Below, piece by piece: positions 1 to 12,548 of a DNA stretch of 64,000 bases. This DNA is from Portulaca oleracea (taxonomy: Eukaryota; Streptophyta; Magnoliopsida; Caryophyllales; Portulacaceae), in the NCBI GenBank assembly GCA_029582165.1, contig CM055870.1:15854832-15918831 (forward strand). Reading direction: 5' to 3'. A program made the position numbers and the translations under genes. Each line of letters opens with the position of its first letter. Position 1 is the first letter of the stretch. The notes under the pieces are model-generated. The model ran no database searches. It worked only from the letters and a program-made list of their open reading frames with translations, and was not told the origin of the DNA.

Positions 1-321
1 TAACCAAATTATTATTATATGAATTAGTTTTAAGCATTTTATAAAATCATATAAGTGCATATATTTGGAAAGCGCTAAGAAACTATTAATTACTATAATT
101 TTACTTTTATTATTACCCCAACAGCAAAACACTCAAGGCAATGTAATTTTACTTTTACTATGACAAAAATGAAAATGTTGAGTCATCAATTAATAGTTTC
201 TCTAAAATTTCCCGGTTCTTTTTGTTGGTAAGTAAAAGGTGGAGTGAAGTAGGTAAAATGGACCAAGAAAGTAGAAATAGTAGACCATAGGCTAAGTATA
301 GGGGCGGAGCTAAAATATATT
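1..321. other. AT-rich non-genic flank
   Basis: No coding exon, RNA gene or clear repeat is visible. The last five bases (317-321, atatt) are the left copy of the target-site duplication of the Copia element that follows. Confidence 0.5.
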
Positions 322-535
322 TGAAAGATTTTGAGGAGCAGGAAAATGAAAAGCTAGAGATTTGTATTGAAGCTGAATGAGAGAATACAACTCTCAGCTT
401 GCCTTGACCGAAAGGCAAAGGAAGGCTTAAATAGAAAACAAAACCCTAAGGCTACTGGGCCAAGAAAACACACAGCCCAAAGAACCTAAAGAAACACAAA
501 ACAGTAACAGTATATAATACATATTTATCCCAATA
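322..535 (-). repeat. 3' LTR of first Copia element
   Basis: Direct repeat of 5305-5518. In element orientation it begins TATTGGG and ends TTTCA. These ends, rather than TG..CA, are the ones that give a perfect 5-bp target duplication. Confidence 0.9.
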
Positions 536-548
536 CCCCCCCTCAAAT
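536..548 (-). promoter_or_regulatory. polypurine tract
   Basis: A run of C followed by tcaa on the plus strand, i.e. a G-rich purine run on the element strand directly before the 3' LTR. This is the expected position of the plus-strand primer. Confidence 0.75.
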
Positions 549-3500
549 TGGAGATTGGGAAATCCCCAATTTGTCTAAGATAACCCTATGCTGAATTCCA
601 GTTAAGGGTTTAGTTAAGAGATCAGCCAGCTGATGCCTAGTGGGAACATAAGACAGCTTGACCAGACCTTGCAACAGTTTCTCTCGAATGAAATGGCAAT
701 CCAGGTCTATATGCTTCGTTCTCTCATGATAAACTGGATTGCGTGCTATGTAAATTGCAACTTGGTTGTCACACTTCACAGGAATGGGTATAATATCCTC
801 AACCGTAAGTTCATGTAACAATCTGTCGAGCCATGCCAACTCTGGAACAAGTCTCCTTATGCTCCGATATTCTGCCTCTGCTGAAGAAAGGCTAACCGAT
901 TGTTGTTTCTTGGACTTCCAAGATATCAAGGTCTTCCCAAGAAACACCACAAATCCACTAACCGACCTACGAGAGTGAGGACACGAGGCCCAATCAGAAT
1001 CACAATAGGCTAATAAATCCAAAGATGGGTCATTATTCAACAAAATGCCAATAGAAACACTTCCCTTTAAATATCTTAACACATGTAAGGCAGCCTGGAA
1101 ATGTGAAGTGCGTGGGTTTTGCATGAACTGGCTCAAATGTTGTATTGCAAAACAAATATCTGGCCTGGTATAGAGTAGGGTTATCAAGAGGCTTCCCTGA
1201 TGTCTATATAGAGTAGGGTTATCAAGAGGCTTCCCTGATGTAAGTGTCAATTTGTTGTTGGCTTCAAGAGGCGTCACAACCGTGGTAGCAGTGTCGCATC
1301 CAAACTCACAAATAAGATCCATGGTGAATTTTTGTTGGGTTAAAAGAAGACCTTGTGTTGTCTTAAGTACTTCAATCCCCAAGAAATAATTAACATCTCC
1401 CAAATCTTTAATCATAAAAAACCTTGTCAAGATGCTTCTTTACACTTTGTATCTCATCAAAATCATTCCCGGTTAAAAGAATATCATCCACATAAACTGC
1501 CAAGAAAGTAACTAAAGAACCTTTTCTTTTGCAAAAGAGAGAATAATCATTTTCCGAATGATGATATTTCTTGGCATAAAGAGTTTCAGCTAACTTGGCA
1601 TACCATTGTCTAGATGATTGTTTCAAACCATAAAGGGACTTGTTTAATTTACAAATCGGATTATCAATGTCAGTGTGGATGCCAGGAGGTAATTTCATAT
1701 AAATTTCCTCATTCAAATCACCATGTAAAAAGGCATTATTTACATCCAATTGATTCAAAACCCAACCCTTTTTGACAGCAACACTCATGAGGGTTCTAAT
1801 GGTAGTCATTTTGACAACAGGGGAAAAAGTTTCTGTGTAATCTATGCCCTCCTTTTGGGTGAAACCTTGAACAACTAACCTAGCTTTTAGTCTTTCAATA
1901 GTTCCATCCCCCCTATGTTAAACTTTATAGACCCACTTGCACCCTATAGGTTTCTTTGTTGGTGGTAAGGATACTATGTCCCAAGTGTTGTTTAGGTTTA
2001 AAGCTTGTAGTTCTTTATCCATAGCTTCTCTCCATCCAGGATGTAGAGAAGCTTCACAGTAAGAATTGGGCTCTTGGTAATTTAAGTGTTCCAAGAGGGA
2101 CTTGCTATCACTATGAAGAGCAAAAGAATCACATTCAAATGGTTCAAGAGTAAGATTAGTACAGGTAGCAAGGCAGAAATCATCAGATTTATCATTGTTA
2201 GAAAACATAGAGTAATCTTCTAAGTAGGTGGGGAGTTTATGAACCCTACTAGACCTCCTCAAAGGAACTTCTTGGTTTTCTGGGTTAATGTTCTCAACAG
2301 CAGTGCTGTGAGGATTATCTTGTGGTGCTGGGGTCTCCTCAACACCAACAGAACCTTGGTTAATAGGCAAGGCAACTTGTTCATTGTTATTGAAAACATC
2401 AGAATAAAACTCAGTTTCTTGATATGTGGAGACAGATTCTGGCTGACTTTTATCAAAATTGGTAGAGAATGGGTAAACATTCTCTATATATTTTATGTCC
2501 CTAGTCACCATGAATTTTTTAGTATTAATGTCCATAACTTTATAAGCTTTCTTTCCCATAGGATACCCAAGAAAAACACAAGGTGTAGCTCTAGGTTGAA
2601 ACTTGGTTCGTCCTTCCTTCAAAGTGGAGACATAGCACAAACATCCAAAAACTCTTAAGTGACTCAAATCCAAAAATTTATTGGGAGGTGCCATAGATTC
2701 TTAACAACTGGCTCCTGGGGGACCACATTTTTTTAATGCACTCAAAGGGGACCAAGTCCTCAAACAAATGGCTGGGGGGTGCCTTTCCGGCCATTTTGCA
2801 CCGGAAACCGTTGACAGTTGGGTTTAATATTAAATTTTTTGAAATGGATGGGTGTAGTTCCGAAAACATCTGGTGTCCTTTTATATAAAATCTCAAAAGG
2901 GGTTTTGTGATTAAGAACTGAACTAGGTAATCTATTTATCAAGTAAGTAGCTGTCATCAAACAATCTCCCCAAAATTTCATAGGTAAATGTGACTGAAAT
3001 AACAAGGCACGACTGACCTCTAAAAGATGTTTATGTTTTCTTTCTACCACTCCATTTTGTTGGGGGGTTTGGACACAACTAGTTTGATGTAAAATACCCT
3101 TTTGAGAAAAGAAAGCTTTAGCTTCATGACTCAATCCTAATTCAAGAGCATTATCAGATCTTATGATTTTGATATGCTTCCCAAACTGAGTGTGAACCAT
3201 TTCTATAAAAGATTTGAGAAAAGATAGACTCTCGTTTTTGGTTATCATTAATTGTGTCCAAGTACTCCTAGAAAAATCGTCTACTATAGTGAGGAAATAT
3301 CTATGCCATGTGTATGTCTTGACTGAGTAAGGCCCCCATACATCTCTGTGGATCAAATCAAAGGGTTGACTGGTACTAATTTTACTATGACCAAAGGGAA
3401 GTTTATGTTGCTTTGCCATAGGACAAACATCACAAGGGGGGAAAACATCAATATTATGACTAGAGGAACATTCATTCAAACCCAACAATCTCAAATTTCT

Positions 3501-5186
3501 CATAGGAGTGTGTCCTAATCTTTTGTGCCACAAAACACAGTTTTTACAATTGTTAGAGTGAATGTCAGATTCCTCCATCCTAGCAAAAAAACTTCTACAA
3601 GGATCATGTTGACTATCTTTCGTTGAGTCAGATTTGTTGGGTGCGTTTGTTACCTCATTCTTTTCCATACTTTCAGTAATTTTGTCATTAAGAACATACA
3701 AGCCACGGGAGGTTTTACCAAGAACCAGAGGCCTCCTCAGAGAAGGGCCCTGCAAGGTGCAATATTCGGGCATGAATATTACACTACAATTAAGTTGTTG
3801 GCCAAGTCTTTTGACAGATATAAGGTTAAAGGTAAAGAAAGGAACGAACAGCACATGATGTAACAAAAGACCATTTCCTAATTTGTAATCCCCATATGGA
3901 GTGACTTTGACCTTCTAGCCATTAGGTAACATAATCAGTATTGGTTCGGATATAGAACGGAGATTGCATAAGTTTGTTTTATCATAAATCATATGGTCTG
4001 AGGCACCTGAATCTATGATCCATGTTTGATTTCTACTGATAGAAACTAGGCAAGCACTATTAGAAGGGAAGGATACAATACCTGCCATGAAGGCTGTATT
4101 CAGTTCCGTTGATTGAAGAGATCTTTCGCTTCTTGAAGTGCTTTGGATCTCAGCCAGGAAATCAATCATTCGTCTTGTTTGCCCAGCATCCATTCCTGGT
4201 AAAGTGTAACCCGGTGCCTCCAGAATAGGTGATTGATCCCCATTAGATGAACCAACTTCTTGGGCATTATTAGCAAACCTCTGATTCTGATCACTTCTTG
4301 GCTTGTTACGATTCGTCTGATTGTTTCGGTTTGGGTACCCCACAATCTTGTAAAATTTTTCTCTCGGATGCCCCGGTTTCTTACAATAACTGCATACGAC
4401 TGTTTCTTTCTTAGCTTCTGGCCTTTTCTGCTGATTGTTGTAAGGTGATGAGGCTTGAAACGAGGCGCTTTCAGTGAGGAAATTGGAGGTGTGCCTGACA
4501 TTTCTTTGTCTTTCTTCTTGAAGGAGCATCCCGTATACTTGGCCGATGGTTGGAAATGGTTTCATTATTAGTATGTTTCCTCTTAAAGAAGTGTAGCTCT
4601 CATTTAACCCCATCAAGAATTGCATAACCTTCTGGTCTTCAAAATAATTGTGCAAAGCGTCATTGATTTTGATGGGGTCGCACTGACACTTTGCGCATGC
4701 ACAACGAGGTAGACTTCCCACTAGTTGAAATTCATCCCAGATCTTCTTGCACCGGTTGAAGTATCCGGCAATATCGAGATTATCTTGGGCGAGATTGCTT
4801 ATGGATTGATGTAATTGGAACATCTTGGCTTTATCTGACTGACCATAGCGCTGATTCAGTTCATCCCACATCATCTTCGGGGTCTCGGCATAAAGAACAC
4901 TCTCTCGGATGTTTTTGTCCAGAGAGTTTAGCAGCCAGGAGATGACCATGTGTTGACATCGCTTCCAAAGAGGTAACAATGGTGAATCCTTCTTGGGTTG
5001 TTCACAAGTGCCGTCAACAAAGACGAACTTGTTCTTGGTCAAAAGCGCGATAGTCGTTGTTCTCTTCCAATTCTCGAACTCGTCACCTCCAAATGGTTCG
5101 GCGACTAAAGATTGCCCTGGATGGTCGGAAGGGTGAATAAAAAGTGGATCGGAGGGATCTACCACTGTTGGCTTGGAATCGCCCAT
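543..5186 (-). pseudogene. Copia gag-pol polyprotein, interrupted
   Basis: Gag starts at an ATG at 5186 and reads open to a TAG at 3915. It holds a zinc-knuckle region near 4340-4405 in which the last cysteine of CCHC is phenylalanine (EKFYK), and the protease motif DSGASDH near 4000. Past the stop, 3866-2760 carries the pre-integrase and integrase core (DVWGP, SDNALE, then ERKHK as the D-D-E residues). 2694-1918 carries the end of integrase and the start of RT. 1809-1408 contains RT with YVDD, and 1430-543 contains RNase H with DSDWA and SSAEAEY. Visible lesions are nonsense codons at 3915 and 1918, an abrupt non-matching patch at about 2690-2880, a one-base shift in a T-run near 1425 and a short duplication at 1169-1240. 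It cannot make a full polyprotein. Confidence 0.92.
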
Positions 5187-5292
5187 TTTTGCGGAAGGAA
5201 TTGAAGAAGGAAGACGAAGAGGGTGAATCTGAAGAAAAGGGGAAGAAAGGTGGGAGCAGAAAGACGAAGAAGAGGGATTTAGGATCTTCTTC

Positions 5293-5304
5293 GCTCTGAT
5301 ACAG
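5293..5304 (-). promoter_or_regulatory. primer binding site (tRNA-Met type)
   Basis: On the element strand the bases next to the 5' LTR read TGTATCAGAGC, close to the usual TGGTATCAGAGC complementary to initiator tRNA-Met. Confidence 0.75.
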
Positions 5305-5518
5305 TGAAAGATTTTGAGGAGCAGGAAAATGAAAAGCTAGGGATTTGTATTAAAGCTGAATGAGAGAATACAACTCTCAGCCTGCCTTGACCAAAAGGCG
5401 AAGGAAGGCTTAAATAGAAAACAAAACCCTAAGGCTACTGGGCCAAGAAAACACACGGCCCAAAGAACCTAAAGAAACACAAAACAGTAACAGTATATGA
5501 TACATATTTATCCCAATA
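5305..5518 (-). repeat. 5' LTR of first Copia element
   Basis: Direct repeat of 322-535, same length, with about seven transition differences. As the 5' LTR it should hold the element promoter. Confidence 0.9.
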
Positions 5519-5523
5519 ATATT

Positions 5524-6245
5524 TATTAGGGGTGTTAGTTTATTAATGTTCTTGCCAACTTTATAATAAATTTAGTCGTCAAATTATTTATTTTTACTTG
5601 TTTATCGAATTCTTGTCCAAGCTCTTTTATAGTTCATTTTTCGCTCAATCTAGTAGAAAAGATATTTATTAAAATTTTAAGCCCACAATGAAATAAAGAA
5701 CAACGAAAGGATACTCCAAATAGTCTCAGTAAAGCGAGGTTTAGGAGGATTTAGATGTAAACAATCTTCCCTACGCACGGGGAGTAGATAAAGAGGTTGA
5801 TTCTGAAAGATTTGGAAAAACAAAAAAGAACCTTTTGAAGGAGATCATAATGAAATAGTATAAAGATTAAAAAAATAGGAAAAGGTAAATTTATGAAACT
5901 ATGTATCTTTAAAAATATATTAAATTATTTATAACTTTAATACTTTTCATATAATATAAAGTGAGAAATAAAAAAAACATACAGTAGGAAATAAAGATGA
6001 AATAAATATTAGAATTCATACAAAGGGTGAATTAAATTACAAATTAAAACCTAAAAGAAAAAAAATAATAGAAATTTATTGATAAATGAAAAAACAAACT
6101 AAGATAGCTTTTTAAGCAAAAAAAATTGTCACAAATGTCAAATGAGGTTCAAACTCATGACCAAAGGATGCATACATACCCTCCCTTTCCAAGCAATTAG
6201 CATCCAATTGTAAGATTAACTGTGCATGACTATACACAAATCATA
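5524..6245. other. AT-rich intergenic stretch
   Basis: No exon, RNA gene or long repeat seen. It separates the Copia element from the foldback element. Confidence 0.4.
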
Positions 6246-7168
6246 AGTAAATTACATTTGCCTTACCTGAGTTTTGTTGTAATAATTTTTACACACCCCA
6301 CCTTTGTGAAATAATTTTTACCTTACCTCACATAAGCTCTAAGTGTTTTTTATCGTACCCGAAGTTTGCCGTAATAATTATTACACACACTACTTTTGTG
6401 AAATAATTTTTTACCCTACCTCACAATAGTTGTAAGTAATTTAATTTTACTTAACTTGTGATAGCAATAAGTGTTACTGAAATTCTAAATCTTCAATTTC
6501 CGCCTTTACTACTAAAGATCTAGAATCCAAGATGACATTTGAATGTCATGAAATGTCATCCTAGGAACAAAACAAAAAGCAATCTACAATGAAATCTCAG
6601 TTTTCGTCATCTATGCTCCATTAAACTCTCCCTAACCTCTTATTCCTCCCTTACTACGCTCTCCACTGCCGATCACGTAGATCAATCCTGAACCCTTTCG
6701 CAATCGTCGTTTTCGACCAAAATGTGAATCTACCCTTACATAACTAGTTATTGATTCATACACTTCATGATTTAAGTTATTTACTATAAAAAGTTAATAA
6801 AAGTGATAAATAAAAAATACTCATACTCCAAGTTAAACGCTTCATTATACAAGCTATCAGTCGCACAAAAAAATTCTGCGACCATTATGATATTGATCAC
6901 TCTATTAAGTCGTCGTATACTTGTTATGTTGTAGTGTTGCAATAACACTAACGACAAACCTTAGGTAGGGTAAAAATCACTTACAGTTTATGTGAAGTAA
7001 GGTAAAAATTATTTCGCAAAGGTGGGCTGTATAATAATTATTACGCCAAACTTCAGGTAGATAAAAAGCACTTAGAGCTATTGTGAGGTAAGGTAAAAAT
7101 TATTTCACAAATGTGAGGTGTGTAAAAGTTATTACAACAAATCTCAAATAGGGTAAATGTAATTTACT
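6246..7168. mobile_element. foldback / long-TIR DNA element, about 0.92 kb
   Basis: The outer ~220 bp on each side (6246-6470 and 6945-7168) are inverted copies of each other. Within each arm a shorter module recurs as well (a run near taataattattac followed by a tgtgaaataattttt block appears twice per arm). The ~470-bp centre has no ORF. The short word cacaaat lies just outside both ends (6235-6241, 7170-7176), a possible but unproven target duplication. Probably non-autonomous; superfamily not determined. Confidence 0.75.
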
Positions 7169-8419
7169 CCACAAATTACTACATTTTCTAGAGCATAGGG
7201 GGTGTCGTGCACCCCCCTCCCCCAATCTGTCGTTGGGTAAGTAAGTCACATCATTAAATATATATTTTTTAATTTTTGATAACGCATTGTTAGTAAGGTA
7301 AGTTATACCAGTTACATCACATATTAAACATATTAATTTTTAGTATATATTATGTAAAGTAGTTAAGGTAGTATAAGAATAGATAAAATAAAGTAAAATG
7401 AGGTAGTAGTCAACTTGATCATTGATCAAAAGCCATTTCACCCAAAAAAATTAACCAGGCATTGAAGATCCAATTACGATTTTATACTCTAAAACCCCTC
7501 AGGCCCCACCACCATACCCTTATGGTGCAAATGAAGCGTACAGGTCAATGTATATGCAATTATGCACTGATTAATGTAGTCTGCACATAAAATGTACATT
7601 GAAGTCTTTGTCCGTGTGTAATGTTTTTACATCCTTACTGTTCTCTGCTTAACATGTAACTCACCAAAATCACTTTGCTTCTGTACACAAAGTGCAATTC
7701 ATACTCCTTCGACCCTCGTTCTTCGATCTCTTGGCAAAACAAACTATACAGCAGTGCCTGAATGCTAATGATAACAGCAAAACCGTGTTCAGGACAATGC
7801 ACTGTCATTGGCATCATCATCAGAAGCTGGTCTTTCACCAAATTGCCATGTTTCAAGCTCGACTCCATTTGCGACAAGAAGCACATCTCGGAAAGTTACC
7901 CACTTCAAAGAGACCCTGTTTTAGGGGTTGCTTAGAATCCTTTAAGGGGCCCTACACCTGTATGAAAGAAACAACTTAGTTGAATTTCTAAACACTTCAA
8001 TTAGTAACTAGTGGTTCAGGTTTAATTTGGGTCAACAGCAGACTAAAGGCATATAGTTAAGACAAGCAATTTTTGGTTAATTGTGCAACAACCATGTTAA
8101 GCTGACAGTTGAAGGCCAAGGAATGATTTTATACTCTTAACATGGCCCCTCATACAAAATTCGAACCTAAAACCTCTCGCTTAAATTGGCTTTGATATCA
8201 TGTTCATAACCCATCTCAGCCAAAAGTTTAAACTGATGGTTGATGGCCTAGATAGGGTTTTATACACTCGCATTCAGGCCAGATTTACAATTTGTTTTCA
8301 GCTTTATCATATGTCTTGTCTTGGAAAAACAAAGACAAGCCAGCATCAGTCACAAAGATGTCAAAGCTGGTTACACTGTGTTGAATTTATCAAATCAAAA
8401 TTGGGCTGTTAACCTCAGT
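7169..8419. other. intergenic region and likely 3' UTR of the chaperonin gene
   Basis: Follows the stop codon of the minus-strand chaperonin gene. Open frames around 7635-7979 exist on both strands but match nothing I recognise. The region also holds a tRNA-like SINE fragment (8120-8260). Confidence 0.4.
8120..8260 (-). repeat. tRNA-Met-related SINE-like fragment
   Basis: On the minus strand the words catgatatcaaagcc and ggttcgaattt sit at about the distance of a pol III A-like region and B box (GGTTCGANNC). This block resembles a common plant dispersed repeat related to tRNA-Met. No target duplication was found, so the limits are approximate. Confidence 0.35.
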
Positions 8420-11400
8420 CTAGGTTAAATCTGACGGGTGTTTGTGTGGAACAACTGAGCACATGAAACTACCTGACATGGGCATTGGCATCGGCGTAGT
8501 CATTGGTGTTCTTGGCAGCGGTTGTCTTTCAGTTATGTCAACAACAACGGCATCGGAGGTGAGAAATGTGTTTGCAACAGAAGCAGCATGCTCCAAACAG
8601 CATCTGACCACCTGCTCCCATTGAAACAGGATATGTTTTAAGTTTTTATGTCGCCTCATCCAGTATGACCTCGTTAATTCTAACAGAATTGAGCTGATCT
8701 ATGTTAAAATTTTAAAAAAAAAAAAAAAAGCAAAATCAATCAAAAATACCTTTGTTGGATCCATGATCCCAGCTTCCATTAGATCTTCATAACGATCTCT
8801 TGCAGCATTGTACCCATACTTGAAATCGTCATTACTAAGAACCTGTAGACTTTCAAAGGTTTAGCAAAAGGTACTCAATAAAAGTAGAGCACAACTGTAA
8901 GAACTAAGAAGGATTACCTTCTGGACAACCACGCTGCCATTGACACCTGCGTTCTCTGCTATTTTTCTAACTGGATATGCCAATGCATGTCTGAAGATCT
9001 CCGCTCCAATCTGTGAAAAGCAGTAATCATCTGAATTGAATGTGCCCTTAAAGACTTACAAACCAGCTGATATAAATTTCCAACTAAAGGCAATAAACCG
9101 CAATTTCATACCTTTTGCTCTTCATTATCTAATTGCTCTTTGACTTCATTAACCTTTGACGACAATCTCAAAAGACAACATCCACCGCCAACTACAACAC
9201 CTTCTTCAATGGCCGCCTGCAGAGTTCATATGAATAATATGATCAGAGTTCAACCCAAGTCAATGTTATTCAGAAAACACAAATACCGAGCTCTCCCCCC
9301 CCCCCTGCCTTCCCCCCAACCCCCACCCCCCCCCCCCAAAAAAAAAAAAGAAAAAGAATACCTTAGTTGCATTCACAGCATCCTGGATTCTTAGATGTTT
9401 ATCCTTGAACTCGATTTGTGTTTGTGCTCCCACCTGCAATATACCATAGCCTGGTTTTTCAGTATCTTCCCCATGTCATGAATCCGAGTTATCATGAAAA
9501 ATCACCACCGCTTTTACCTCAATAATCGCGATGCTCCCAGATAACCTTGCTATCCTCTCATGCAAAATTTTCTTCTGGAAGTTCTCTTCAACATTCTGCA
9601 GGAATAAAGGGTGGATTTAGAGTTTTAGAGGCCTCAACACAGGGATCAAAACTGGGAAAAGGTTAGCCTTTGTTAATGTCAGAAACTGCAAAAGATCAGA
9701 TGCAGCACCTCAGCTAAAGCTTTGATTTCTGAAACCCTCCGGTCAACAGCTGATTTTGTGCTTCCATCAGTAACTATTAAAGTAGAATCTTTAGTTATGA
9801 CCACCTTAACCGCAGTTCCCAATACCTCTGTTCCAACCTTTTCGAGGCTCAGGCCCATTTCATCTCTAATAACAGTTCCTGCATGGCGTGCCAGTACTTA
9901 GTTTCGTTCATAGGCAATATGGAGAGGGACAAAAAGAAAGCACATTGTCAACTATGTACCATTAGTTAAGATGGCAATGTCATCCAAGTAATGACTTTTG
10001 CGTTCACCAAATGCGGGGGCCTTGATAGCTACAGCCTTCAAAGAGCCTTTCAGTTTGTTCCTGATTATTGGAGCCAGAGCTTCCTGCTCTATGCCCTCAG
10101 CTATTACCAGAATTGGAAATCCCTCTTTTACCGCTTTGTCCAATATTTTGTAAACCTCCTTTGGATGCGTAATCTTTTTGTCTACCAAAAGCAACTGTGA
10201 TACATACATTTAGCAATAGCATACTACTCAGTTAACCATGAAAATATATAGCAACTCCCAGTGTGGGTCCCGCTTTCATGGATCTAATACCCATGAGAAG
10301 ATGTTGAATGATAAAAGTAGGACACGGACTAAAAAATGCTACCTTGCAGTTGTCATACTCCGCTATCATCCTTCTCCGATCAGTGACAAAGTAAGGGGAC
10401 AAATACCCTCGATCAAACTGCATTCCTTCTACAATCTGAAGCTGGCTTTCCGTGGATGTTCCTTTCTCAACTCTGACAACACCCTCCCTTCCCACTTTTC
10501 TGACTGCATCAGCAATCATGTTGCCTACTGTGTAATCATTTCCTGCACTAACTGCTGCTACATCTGCAAGTTCATGATCTTCAACCTGAAAATAAAAATC
10601 CATGCACATTTGATTTCATTGAGCAAGAAAACTCAACCTAGAAAAAATGGTCCAGCCACATTAAAGTCTTTCGCTAATTTGTCTTTATCGAATCTGTTTT
10701 TGAGGGCAAACCCAGAAAATTCATTGTCATGGGACTGGTTTGGGTCAGATAATCAGGTTCTAGTCCATTTTCGCCACATGTAACATATAACAGATGGCTT
10801 CTAATGTCCTATTGGTGGGATACTATCCAAATTTCAGAATATATTTCTGACAGTCCAATATTCAGACAGAAGGTGTGATGATATTCACCTCTCTAGACAT
10901 GAATTTCAGCTGAGAGACAAGGGCCTTTGCTGTCTTCTCAATCCCACGTGCGATCTGAATCGGATTCCTGCCCGCTGCAATCACCTTAAGCAATGGCATC
11001 TTCAGTACAAGAAATTTGGGAGCTAGACAGGAATACACAACAATACATTCTGCTTAGTGGTGCCCTGAATGAAGCAAACTTTTTGAGATATATAGATGTG
11101 AAATAATATGGTTTTGTGATCATGAACTGATGCAACATGTTGTTGAGTTAAGATATATGATTACCTTCACACCCTCGTCAATGACACCTCGAGCAAGAAC
11201 TATGGATGTGGTTGAACCATCACCACAAAGATCATTAGTTTTTGCGCCCGCCTGTCGTACCAACTTTACTCCAATATTCTCTAAAGGATCCTCCAACTCA
11301 ATCTAAACCATGGCAAGTTTGCAAGGAGTTAGAAATTTATTTAACCCTTACATAATAATCTCAACTCCCAACACATAAGTCTCTACCACAGAAAGTTCAT

Positions 11401-12072
11401 TGCTTCAAGCTAGGGTTCTTACATATCAGAAATACTACACTACATGACAGGTCATGCAGTTGCAAAAACAAAAACTGAGGGTATCCACTGTCATTTCCTT
11501 AACTGAAGGAAAATTAACAGCCTCCTCCAGTGGTTTGGGTGGGGGGTACATGGAAAAAGGGTTCATCATATAATATAATAAAAAATGAAATATATATTCA
11601 AAAGTTATGAAATTTGTAGAAATAAGAATAGAAATTAAACAGAGTAATAAAAGATACCTCTTTGAGAACAGTCTCGCCATCATTGACAATCTTGGGTGGT
11701 CCATACTTGTTTGGCAAAACTACATTCCTTCCCTTTGGACCCAATGTCACCCCTAGCAAGTCTCCCACCAAATCTACTCCTGCCTACAAATCATAAACAC
11801 CCAAACAAAACCCAGAAAAATTAACACCAAAAAGAATGAAACTTTGGAGTATTTCTGTAAAGAAATAAAAGGATAAAGCACAAAAAGAGTTGAATTGAAG
11901 AGAAATGAACCTTAAGTTTCTTGGTGACTAAGCCATCGTGGTTAAAATACAGCTCTTTGGCCATGGCTTTGGTGCTGCAGGAGGTCATTGAGATGGGTGA
12001 AGACATTCTGGTATAAATTCTGGGTAATTTTGTTGGAGACATTAATGAAACAGGATTTGGGGAGCAGGCCAT
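8420..12072 (-). CDS. CPN60B4: chloroplast chaperonin 60 subunit beta 4 (13 exons, 600 aa)
   Basis: Exons in transcript order are 12072-11911, 11783-11658, 11302-11165, 10984-10889, 10585-10343, 10194-9960, 9878-9709, 9595-9518, 9433-9362, 9216-9112, 9010-8918, 8842-8750 and 8611-8420. All junctions are GT-AG, the frame is continuous, and the stop is TAG at 8420. The product is a group I (GroEL-type) chaperonin that refolds stromal proteins using ATP. Residues 1 to about 38 are Ser/Thr/Pro-rich and look like a plastid transit peptide. The ATP-site motif GDGSTTS is at 123-129 and the VVVGGG hinge motif at 447-452. The words [17 protein letters not shown] and GDGSTTS match the minor beta-4 type rather than the major beta subunits, as does the long Pro/Met-rich tail after residue 565. 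In Arabidopsis this subunit (CRR27) is needed to fold NdhH of the chloroplast NDH complex; that role is inferred here. Intron 9 has a poly-C/poly-A run (9293-9350). Confidence 0.93.
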
Positions 12073-12259
12073 TGTATGTTCTTTCTAAGTCCAATTGACT
12101 CAATCTGAGGTTCCCTGAAAAATAGTTTTTGATATTGGGAGCAGGATGGATAAGGGGGTAAAGGAGGGAGGCCAGCAATCTCAAAATCTAAAAAATGCGT
12201 AAATTATCTTTTTCTTTTTGTTTTCTTTTGTTTGCGTGTAGGTGTGTGTAGTTACTAGT

Positions 12260-12548
12260 TAGGGCTGGCAAAATTTCGACCGATCCGAATTACCCGAATT
12301 GTCCGACTCAGAAAAAATTATGTCTGGACATAGATTTTTTGTCTGAATTTTTATATTGACCGAATATTCGGACATAAAATTTCTCTTTTTTCTATTATCC
12401 GAACCCGATTTTTGCTTCGTTCGAATTGTCCGACCCAATTCGACCCGAAATAAAACCGAGTCCAGACTTGAATTTCTCGTCTGAATTTTTACATTGTCCG
12501 AATTTGTCCGACCTAAATTTACCCGGACATAAATTTTTGCCAGTGCTA
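12260..12548. mobile_element. hAT-like MITE built of TCCGA/TCGGA words
   Basis: Ends are inverted (tagggctggcaaaa at left; the right end reads tagcactggcaaaaa on the other strand). The inside is packed with short words such as tccgaa, cccgaat and ttcggac on both strands. It is the same family as the better-preserved copy at 37374-37814. The 8-bp flanks match at only 4 of 8 positions, so the target duplication is not convincing here. Confidence 0.65.

Larger units (their letters stand above)
322..5518 (-). mobile_element. Ty1/copia LTR retrotransposon, complete but inactive
   Basis: Two 214-bp direct repeats (322-535 and 5305-5518) bound a 5.2-kb element read on the minus strand. A perfect 5-bp duplication, atatt, flanks it (317-321 and 5519-5523). 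Internal order gag, protease, integrase, RT, RNase H is the Copia order. A C/T-rich strand next to the left LTR is the polypurine tract and a tRNA-Met-like primer site lies next to the right LTR, which fixes the right LTR as the 5' one. I count seven differences between the LTRs, all transitions, so the insertion is fairly recent although the coding region is broken in several places. Confidence 0.95.

Noticed and set aside
2239..2658. Plus-strand ORF of 139 aa
   Set aside because: Antisense shadow of the first Copia RT region.
7635..7979. ORFs of 83 and 95 aa on opposite strands downstream of the chaperonin gene
   Set aside because: No recognisable family or splice links; most likely 3' UTR or intergenic sequence.
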